Source: Plasmopara viticola
Lineage: Eukaryota; Oomycota; Peronosporomycetes; Peronosporales; Peronosporaceae
NCBI GenBank assembly: GCA_001695595.3
Contig: MBPM02000020.1
Location: 868,001 to 932,000, forward strand
Reading direction: 5' to 3'
DNA: 64,000 bases
The notes below the pieces were generated by a model that searched no databases, had not been told where the DNA came from, and saw only the letters and a program-made list of their open reading frames with translations. Positions 55,381 through 64,000 of the stretch are shown here, piece by piece. The translations under genes and the position numbers were made by a program. Position 1 is the first letter of the stretch, and every line of letters starts with the position of its first letter.

Positions 55381-58300
55381 GTTCTGCTGGCGAAAGACTA
55401 CGTTCCTCCAATGAGTATAGCTCAATACACATCATAGTAGCTCTGCACCGAAAAGCTTGGCAGAAAAAGCAGTAAAGCTTGATGCTGGCGTGGCATGTGT
55501 AGGAAAAGGATGGTGAAATAAATTGTGTTCAGTATTTGTAAATCCGTCGCATCGAGGTTTTTTGTGCGCTTGCAAGCAAATGCGATCAACGAGATAAGAG
55601 TGTCCGATGCTTCAAACACAAAAGCAAGTAATGTTTCTGGTCCTAGGTGCGGAATAAACCTGCCTGTAGATCAAGAAGCATGGAAACATTTCTTGTTCTC
55701 GAAACGGATAAGTTAGGCAGCGCGATTCTTGTATTGACTGGCAAAGGAATACTATAGATATAAGCCTTTCACGCCTGCGCAGCAGCAATTGATCCCGCGT
55801 TTAATGTGCGTATGGCCTCTTCAAACAATTAAATACCCGAAGCAATGTAAGAAATATCGAAGGTACTCACACCTCTTCGTCGTCCTTAAAACGTTTCAAA
55901 CAGTTACTTAAATTCCTTTAACTGCCACGGCTACCAAAGTGTGTCTGACATAGTTTGCAGATGGATAGAATGGTACTACCAGCTCCAGGCATTAAAGTTC
56001 TTCAAGCGGTAGCATATGTCCGCCAGACAACGTTGATACATACGGGTAATATAGCATCACCAATTGCGGGTAACAAAGTCTCGAAATCAAGTTGCGTAGG
56101 TCGGAGAGACGCAATGGGTAGCACAGCTTTATAATTAGATAGCATAACATTACCAGCTGCTGGGCAAAATTTTTGAAAGAATCAAAGGACAATATGACAC
56201 TTCATCACTGTCAAGATAGGCCTTTTAGTTGATGAAACACCTTATTTAAGGCGGCAGCTTGAATTGTCGTCATGTCGGGCTTTGTTTGTCACTGCCAATC
56301 AATTCGTTTATAGTTGAATAAGCCTCTGGTAATCGAGATAAGTTGCAAGTCGTAGTTTATTACGCAGTATACACACGACTGACTCATTAAGTTAGTGGGG
56401 TTGTGTCCTTAAGGATAGTGTTCGTAAAATATGAAATTGTTTGTCATGTAAATTCATGCCAAGACAAAAAATCAGCACGTGCTATATGATACACTTTATA
56501 TTTTGCGCAGCTTTATATACTTTGATACCGAGCGGATCTGCAGTTATTTATTTAGATTTGTGGTACATAATCACGAGCATTTACGATACATGTTGACTTT
56601 CAGTTAAAAGGGTTCGGACAAAAATGGTGGCTCCTTGTTCATAAACGGCACCCTAACGGTAATTTTTCGGCTTGAATACTTGAAAGATATCTAAGGGGGT
56701 ATACACTTTGCCTGATTTAGATAGATTAATTCACTAAAAACCTGAACTATGGTAGTAAAAAATCAAATAAATAGTGCTTAAACAGTAATCAAATGATGAG
56801 AACAATAAGTAACTATAAAAAGCTGGTACTAGGGTGCTTACAAATACATGAAGGAAGTCCTCAGCAGGCTTCTGATCTAGCTTTTTCGAACGAGACAAAG
56901 CTGTTCAGTGTCGCTTACAAAGTTTCTGACAACAATTTGTTTGAGCGTTACTGTAGACCGAGGGCAATCGTTGTGAGCGAGTTGTCTTACTTGAGTGCAC
57001 CAAAAGAAAATACTTCATTTATGACAAATCGTTACTTGTCATTGGCATATTTCTACATTCTTAAATGCAAGCTCTCTATTGTCTGTTTAGACCCTGCGTC
57101 CCTGTGGGCGGGAAAAAACAAATTGTTTCACTCGTCTTATACACCTGCTTCGAACCAGAAAGGGCAAATGGTCATTGTGTCCACACGAGGTATCAGAGAT
57201 TGACTCTGGTCCACAACGATCATTGGTCGAGTACGCTATTGGGTACTAACGTGCAGTACCTGGATGATATGGCGCCTTCACCCTGATGATCTAAAGAGCA
57301 CGTATATTTGCGACCCAGGCATAAGCTCTGTGTTCGGTCACGCTTTCTAATTATTAGCTACAATAAGAAGAGCTTAGTGGAATCGGCTGAGAAGTTAGAA
57401 TATTGCTAAGAGTTGTGGTCAAAACTTTTCGCTCTTGAGAGACCATACAGAATAGTGTTTTCTACACTATCTGATCTAATAAAAAAAGGTGTGAAAGTGC
57501 CATAGAATGTCGCTTTAATCTCTTAGGTGGGCAGGTTGTTGAAGACTTACAGATCTAGGGGTCTAAGCCATCGACCTCAACTATGCTGTTGAAGGGCTTC
57601 GTTGATCTCCGAGCTGCTAGCCAGCATATAAGTCTCCTTCGACGCCGCATCAGTATTAGCTCCCGCCGTTTGCGGCTGAGGTATACCCTGCACTAAGAGG
57701 GCCAAGATTTAGCTAGCCAAAATACATAGTTGTTTGGCATGCCACAGGATAACAGAAATACTTGATAGGCCTTCTGGGTAATCTTTTTTATTCTTAGTGC
57801 TCAGTTTAAGAGATCGTAGAAATTAGGCTTGCTGGTAATCGAGGCAGCCATGAAGAAATTAATGTAGGCCATGGTTTGTCCTCGTGTACATCAAAGTCTT
57901 AAACAATTAATTTCGAAGTCTTACGCTCAAAGTGAAAAGTCTCGTGTTTTTAATACGAGCCCGGTAGACTTAGCGTGCATGCCGTCGCATATTTGCGTCC
58001 ACATTAGCCAATAAAAGCTACTTTATCATACAAGATATGGAGTAAATGGCAGCTGAGAGCTTTTACAGCACAAAGAAGCCAAAGTTGTGTGCTTATCCCA
58101 TCGATAGCGATCACATCTGCATCTCTGTAAGTGGGCGAGCGGTTTGCTCTCCTTAAGGTGGAATCAACAGATCCGCTAAGTCGTTGCTCCGAACGACGAA
58201 GACCTGGATTACCATGTATTCCCGGAGTTATATGATGTTCCAAGTAGCAATCATTTGGCTAGAGAAACGCCTTCCGGTCTTTACACCATAATGGTGGATC

Positions 58301-59487
58301 CATATATACAAGTGGATGGACCAGTATGAGAGAACCCGTAAGGACTCTAACTCGCGCCTCTCACGTTGGATTCTTTATAGAACTATCATATAACGGCGGG
58401 GTGTTGGTAGCCCATAAGCCTCGATTTCGTCATTTGTATGCAAAAGGAAAGGTCAAACTGCGCATTGTAGTATTCATATTCATATGCTGTGTGTGCATAA
58501 AACACCTGTTTAAGCCAGTACAATTAAGAAACATACAACAAACAAGTTCCCTGTATACACTTTTCGAATACCGTGCTAACGGTAAGATAGAGACCGCTGC
58601 GCCTTGGATGTAACCGCTCGCTGATGTCGAAAGCGACCACCCACAGAGAGATTGTCAGACAAAAAGGCTCAACCGTGCACTGCGCAGTATGCGCGCTGAG
58701 ACGCCACATCCACAAGTCTATAAAACTCTCATGTTTGAGTACACACTATACAATGCGAGTAGTGCACCTACGAGCTTCGCCCCTTCTATGTTAGCACTCT
58801 AGACCTCCATTAACTCTTCCAAGCATGAAGTGAAAAGAGAAGATGATCAAAAGCCTTTTCTCCTATGCCTCTCGCGTGTTATTAGCATCCTCGTGAATTA
58901 GTCCGCTATACTTAAAAGTCGAAAGTTCTTATAATGCTGACGCGAATATATATTGAAAGTGGGATGATAGCTACGTAAGAAATAACACCACCGAGAGTTG
59001 CTGAGTTACAATAGCTAAGGAACTATCGTAAAGGGTACAACAAATATCTACCGTTTATGGTATCGTTGTACTCGAGCAAAAGGAAGGTTCTTCGCACGAG
59101 TAGTGTTTAGATATTACACACGAACAATATACATACACAGATAAGCACGAGTTGAGCAAAACTTTGTAGTTGTTGAGACTAGAGTTTTTCCTTCTTTGCC
59201 TGAGATATCTTACGAAATTCAAAGCCTAGACCTATATCGCGGGTTCTGTCTGCCATAGTACATATATTTACGTGATGGCCTACGTGTGGGACTTTTCGCA
59301 TACACTCTTGGCGACACGGCGTGAGGCTTTTCGCATACATTCTTTGCCCGCAACTCAAATCCACAAAATATCATACTGTATCCGATTTTCCCGCTTTTTT
59401 AATCGGAAACTGTCAATTTGAAAAATCTATTAAGGTGAATTCGCGCGCGAAACATTGCGTAAACATAGCCAAGAGTCATTTCGCAAT

Positions 59488-60615
59488 GGAGGCCCCATAG
59501 CAGGAGGCAGAGCGGGAGCGTCTGCGTATGGACAATTTCGACCAACCTCTACGTATAAACTTTTTAGAGGAGCGCTTGCTGCGCATGAAGCAAGGCACAG
59601 CCTTTTGTAGCGAGGATCTCGAGAGCGAACAAGCTCAGTTGCGTATTACATTAGAAGAGCGTGACCACGAGTTGCGACAGCGTAATTTCAGTATGATTCG
59701 GGCCACTGAAGCTATAGATATGCTGAATGCCCAACTCCATGAGGCCCAAGCAGCGGCGGTTCGAGCCAAAGAAGAGGCCCAGCGAGACGCGGAAGCTCAA
59801 TTACAGCAACATATGGAAGAAAGAGGCAACATTGATGCGGAAACGGCTGCGAAATGGCGAGCAGAACTCGATGCAGCGCTGCAGACGGAACACCAGAGCC
59901 GCTTGAAGGCGCAGGAGCTCGAACAGGAGCTACAGCGACAAGAAAAAGTTGTGGCGGCACTCACAAGCCAGTTGCAAGAACTGCAAGATGCAACAGTGCG
60001 AAAGCAAAGAGAAATGGAGCTGGAGACTCAGCGAGCACAGCAAAATCTACAACAAAGTGAGATGACGAACGCCAAGATCTTAGCCAAGACAGAGCATTGG
60101 CAAGCTGTGAGTCAACAGCGAGAAGAAGAGACTTCGGGGCTTCAAGTGCAAGTCGAGACCATGAGACAGGAAAAACAGACGCTGGATGCTCGATTTCAAG
60201 CTAAATTGAAGAGAATGGAGCAACAGGTGCAACATCAAATGGAGCAACTACAACGAGAGAGTGATAATTACCGTGCTGAACATACGAGGCGGTTGACAGA
60301 CCGTGAAAAGGCTCATTTTGATAAGGACCCGCTTGCAATAGAAAACGAGAGTATCAAGCATGAGCGAACGAGGTTGCAGGTAGAGATGGAACGCATGATG
60401 GAAGAGAGGCAGCAATTGGCTGGCAATGCAGAGCGGCTGCGATCACAGAACGTCAAGTTGACTGCAGCGTGTGAGGAGCAGACCAAGTCACTCGATAAAT
60501 GTAAAGTTGATCAAGAGGCTGCTGTAAACTCGATTTATCAGCTGGAGTCGGAGCTGCATCAGTGGCGTAAACAAGAGATTGAGAATAAATTGACCATTCA
60601 AACGCTGGAGAGTCG
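59488..60615 (+). pseudogene. Truncated CM1 coiled-coil gene (copy B)
   Basis: Similar to 41487-42691 but damaged at both ends. The start codon is kept (ATGGAGGCCCC at 59488), yet the next codons run into a TAG within five triplets. About 75 bp, coding residues about 5-30, are lost. Reading can only resume at the ATG 59528 (MDNFDQPLRINFLEERLLRM), inside CM1. At 60615 the sequence switches to the inverted copy C, so the frame ends with about 26 foreign codons (stop 60692-60694). Without full CM1 and two thirds of the coiled coil, a function is doubtful. A dominant-negative short product cannot be excluded, because the frame of 388 residues has stayed open. Confidence 0.8.
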
Positions 60616-60934
60616 GTATCAGCATATCTATAGCTTCAGTGGCCCGATTCATACTGAAATTACGCTGTCGCAACTCGTGGTCACGCTCTTCTAATGTAAT
60701 ACACAACTGAGCCAGTTCGCTCTCGAGATCCTCGCTACAAAAGTCTGTGCCTTGCTTCATGCGCAGCAACCGTTCCTCTTGAAAGCTTATACGTAGAGCT
60801 TAGTTGAAATTGGCCAAACGCAGACGCTCCCGCTCTGCCTCCTGCTCACGCAACAGCGTGGAGTGATCGCGGGTGGGTTTCGTGGGTATTCCGATGCCGC
60901 TTTTGCTCGCGCGCGTGTGTTGTGGGGTTCCCAT
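60616..60934 (-). pseudogene. CM1 gene 5' fragment in inverted copy C
   Basis: The minus-strand ATG at 60934 starts MGTPQHTRASKSGIGIP, matching the intact gene's METPQHTRASN. A TAA replaces the Gln codon in the CM1 core (NFN then stop, near 60800). The sequence ends at 60616 after about 105 codons, at the B/C joint. Not functional. Useful as independent support for the start codon of the intact gene. Confidence 0.8.
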
Positions 60935-61046
60935 TGCGAAATGACTTAGCTATTTTTACGAAATGTTTCGCGCGCGAATTCAGCGTTTCAAATTGACGGT
61001 TTGCGATTAAAAAGCGGGAAATTTCGGGATACAGTGTGATATTTTG

Positions 61047-61370
61047 CTTAGGAAATGGTTGGGGTGACGCCCCCTTCCAAGCGCGGGGGCTAAATGCTCC
61101 CGCGCTTCGGGCAGGTGCTCTCGGGCCTCTGCATGTCTCTACGAGTCTCACTCTCGACGCGACGGTCTCCAGCACCAGGGCGCCACCTGAGCACTTACCA
61201 AGTCAGAGCTAAACAAAATAATGGAAGATCCTCACGACCTCGGTGCTGGCTGCACTGCCTGCCGAACGAGACCCGACGTATGCGGACACCACTCTATGCC
61301 GTGGACTAGCCAGACTGAGCCTAGCACGTGCATAACTTGGCTACGCGATAACGTAATACAATACAATACA
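61047..61370 (+). mobile_element. SINE-like LINE-end insertion, private to copy C
   Basis: A 324-bp element of the same family as 13169-13495, in plus orientation with its pentamer-like tail (CAATACAATACA) ending at 61370. A perfect 14-bp target-site duplication, AGTGTGATATTTTG, flanks it at 61033-61046 and 61371-61384. The target is the upstream region of the inverted CM1 copy. Copies A (near 41370) and B (near 59365) have the empty site, so the insertion came after the copies separated. Confidence 0.88.
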
Positions 61371-64000
61371 AGTGTGATATTTTGTGGGTTTGAGTTGCGG
61401 TCAAAGAATGTATGCGATAAGTCTCACCCGTGTCGCAAAGAGTGTACGCGAAAAGTTCCACCCCGTGAGACTTTTTTTTTTCATAAAGTTATGCCTGTGT
61501 GCGTTTTAATGCTTTTTTTTAAAATACTGAAGTATCCCATGGCTTAATTAATATATTCGAATCGTCATTCAGTTTCTCTGTTTGATTGTAGGACTTTATC
61601 TCAAGAGCGGCGCTGCGAGCTGGAGTATTGAAATCTTTGGTCTGCATGCTGTCCTAATTGAGTAATCTCTTTTACATGAATGCACGAGTTCAGTTCGTTC
61701 GGCTACATCTTCCGTGGCATATATCACCTTCGATGCGCTTTCAAATCGTCACGCAATTGTATTTTGCTGCCGTACTGGTGCATCATGTTCTGTTGCGGAA
61801 GGCTTCATGTCGTAAAAGTATCTATATTGGAATGCTAGAAAATACCAGCTACTCACACTGACGACGCAGCTACGGCTAAAGCCTTATATACATATATACT
61901 ACGTATTTTAAACCGCTTTGTTAGTGCCTTCTTCGAAGACGTTACCGTCAGTGCACTTTAATCGTGATACTTGGGCTCTCTTGAAAGGTAAGTTTCTACA
62001 TTATCGCTACGTTAAAACAGACCAAATCAACATTTTACCTCAAATGTCCAGCAGTCGTAACTTCACTCTTGCTCAAGTAGGCCATCACGTGAATAAATGT
62101 ACCATGGCAGACAGAATCCGCGATACAGCTTTAAGATTTTGGATCTCGTAAGATATCTCAGGCAAAGAAGGAAAAATTCGAGACTTAACAACTACAAATT
62201 TTTGCTCAACTCGTGCTTATCTGTGTGTATATAATGTTCGTGTGTAATATCTAGACACTACTCGTGCGAAGGACCTTCCTTTTGCTCGAGTACACCGAAA
62301 CCATAAACGGTGATTTTTTCACTGTACCCTTTACGATAGTGCCTTAGCTATTATACTCGGCAACTCTTGGTGGTGTTATTTCTTACGTAGCTATCATCCC
62401 ACTTTCAATATACATTCGCGTCAGCATTATTACAACTTTCGATTTTTAAGTAAAGCGGACCCATTCACTAGGATGCTAATAACACGCGAGAGGCATGGGA
62501 GAAAAGGCTTTTGAACATCTTCTCTTTTTACCACTCAAGCATTCATGCTTGGAAGAGCTTATAGAGGTCTAGGGTGCTAACATAGAAGGGGCGAAGCTCG
62601 TAGGTGCACTACTCGCATTGTATACTGTGTACTCAACCATGTGAGTTTTTATAGACTTGTGAATGTGGCGTCTCAGCGCACATACTGCGCAGTGCACGGT
62701 TAAGCCTTTTTGTCTGACAATCTCTCTATGGGTGGTCGCTTTCGACATCAGCGAGCGGTTACACCCAAGGCGCAGCGGTCTCTATCTTACCGTGAGCACG
62801 GTATTCGAAAAGTGTATGCAGGAATCTTATTCGCGGTATGATTCCCAACTGTACTGGCTAAAACAGTTTTTCAATGCATACACAGCATACGAATACTACA
62901 ATGCGCAGTTTGACCTTTCCTTCTGCATACAAATGACGAAGTCGAGGCTTATGGGCTACCAACAACCCGCCGTTATATGATTGTTCGTGAGAGCCGCGAG
63001 TTAGAGCCCTTACGGGTTCTCTCATCCTGGTTCATCCACTTGTGTATGTGGATCCACCATTATGTTGTGGAGACCGGAAGACGTTCCTCCAGCCAAGTGA
63101 TTGCTACTTGGAAAATCATATACCTCCGGGAATACATGGTTATCCAGATCTTCGTTGTTCGAAGCAACGACTTAGCGGATCTGTCGATTATACCTTAAGC
63201 AGAGCAAACCGCTCGTCCACTTACAGCGATGCAGCTGCAATAGCTGTCGATGGCATAAGCACCCAACTTTGGCTTCTTTGTGCTGTAAAAGCTCTCAGCT
63301 GCCATTACCTTCATATCTCATATGATAAAGTTAGCATTTATATGCTAATGTGGACGCAAAACCGCGTCGGCAAGCACGCTGAGTCTGCCGGGCTCATATT
63401 CAACACGAGAATTTCACTTTGCGAAGGGCGCAATTGTCTTGCCAATTTAAGGCAAGTGAAACAATTTGTTTTTTCCCGCCCACAGGGACGCAGGGTCTGA
63501 ACAGAAAATAGAGAGCTTGCATTCCAGAATGTAGAAGTATGCCAATGACAAGTAGCGATTTGTCATACATGAAGTATTTTCTTCTGGTGCACTTAAGTAA
63601 AACAACTCGCTTACAACGGTTACCCTCAATCTACAGTAAAGCTCAAACTATTTGTCGTCAGGAGCTTTGTAAGCGACACTGAATAGATTTGTCTCGTTCG
63701 AAAAAGCTAGATTAAAAGGCTGCTGAGGACTTTCTTTATGTTATCGTAAACATCTTCGTACTAGCTTTTCTTATAATACTTATTTTTTCCCATCATTCGA
63801 TTTCTGTTCTAGCACTATTTATTTGATTTCATACTACCGTAGTTCAGTTTTTAACTAAATTGATCTATTTAAATCAGGCAAAGTGTATACCCTCTTCGAT
63901 ATCCTTCAAAGTAATCTTAGTATGTAAGCCGACAAATTACCGGTAGGGTGCCGTTTATGAACCAGGAGCCACCATTTTTGTCCGAACCTTTTAAACTAAA

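Larger units (their letters stand above)
49750..60615 (+). repeat. Segmental duplication, copy B (about 10.9 kb)
   Basis: Direct repeat of copy A. It begins where the two sequences share a GGGTAGTTCACCATGG-like string (31914 in A, 49759 in B) and ends inside the CM1 coding sequence at about 60615 (A 42691), where an inverted third copy starts at once. Relative to A and C, B has lost about 580 bp next to 59270 and about 80 bp around the CM1 start. It also has an insertion of roughly 600 bp at about 57.14-57.95 kb, after an open frame of 136 residues (56793-57203), relative to A near 39.36 kb. Confidence 0.85.
60616..64000 (-). repeat. Inverted partial copy C, continuing past the window end
   Basis: Reverse complement of copy A from about 41803 back to 38825, with copy B as the other arm of an imperfect palindrome. 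The final bases of the window (GAGCCACCATTTTTGTCCGA near 63966) correspond to 38833-38852 inverted. Arms are at least 3.3 kb, and the spacer between B and C arms is about 0.9 kb of CM1 coding sequence (about 59730-60615). C keeps the 580 bp that B lost and carries one private insertion (61047-61370). Confidence 0.85.

Noticed and set aside
63042..63500. Plus-strand frame of 152 codons in copy C
   Set aside because: The equivalent frames in A and B are interrupted, and I could not match it to Copia or gypsy proteins. Recorded only as part of the repeat.

Overview
This window looks like nuclear DNA of an oomycete, probably a plant-pathogenic downy mildew or Phytophthora relative. The evidence is a Crinkler (CRN) effector with the LFLAK-type and HVLVxxP motifs, a 16-base match (14/16) to the oomycete Inr-FPR core promoter ahead of a canonical calmodulin gene, short GT-AG introns, very tightly packed housekeeping genes, and degenerate Ty3/gypsy elements. 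The species cannot be named from the sequence.

Layout. (1) 1-2300 is AT-rich with no recognisable gene. (2) About 2300-12970 is a decayed Polinton/Maverick-like (virus-like) element. It has the C-terminus of a type-B DNA polymerase, an integrase with a chromodomain, an A32-type packaging ATPase, an adenain-like cysteine protease, a repeat-rich tail-fibre-like protein and several unidentified probable virion genes, all broken by frameshifts and stops. (3) 13156-13508 is a short LINE-end-derived insertion with a 13-bp target-site duplication, followed 61 bp later by a broken CRN gene and then by an orphan fragment of RNA polymerase II subunit RPB2. (4) 16243-31015 is a gene-dense island: calmodulin; a protein with four or five endosulfine-like FDSADY units; a TPR protein; an LRRC57-like leucine-rich repeat protein; a SPOUT1/C9orf114-type RNA methyltransferase; a PHD-JmjC-Cys-rich protein whose iron ligands are lost; and a voltage-sensor/nucleotide-cyclase fusion. 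(5) 31.9-64.0 kb is repeat country. A unit of about 10.8 kb (copy A, 31905-42691) recurs in direct orientation as copy B (49750-60615). Part of it recurs again, inverted, as copy C (60616 to beyond the window end). The unit carries dead Ty3/gypsy pol fragments and the 5' half of a CM1-domain (centrosomin/CDK5RAP2-like) coiled-coil gene. That gene is intact only at 41487-44216; its copies in B and C are truncated pseudogenes.

How the parts relate. The intact genes serve basic eukaryotic roles: Ca2+ sensing, PP2A-B55 control, cyclic-nucleotide signalling, rRNA/centromere-linked methylation, chromatin reading and gamma-tubulin recruitment. The flanks are built from transposon and virus-like debris, and the effector pseudogene sits at the border, as expected for a compartmented pathogen genome. 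B and C together form an imperfect palindrome around a spacer of about 0.9 kb. A further LINE-end insertion with a 14-bp target-site duplication is present only in C, so it is younger than the duplication. An assembly artefact (uncollapsed haplotypes or a false join at 60.6 kb) is the main alternative explanation for the A/B/C structure.
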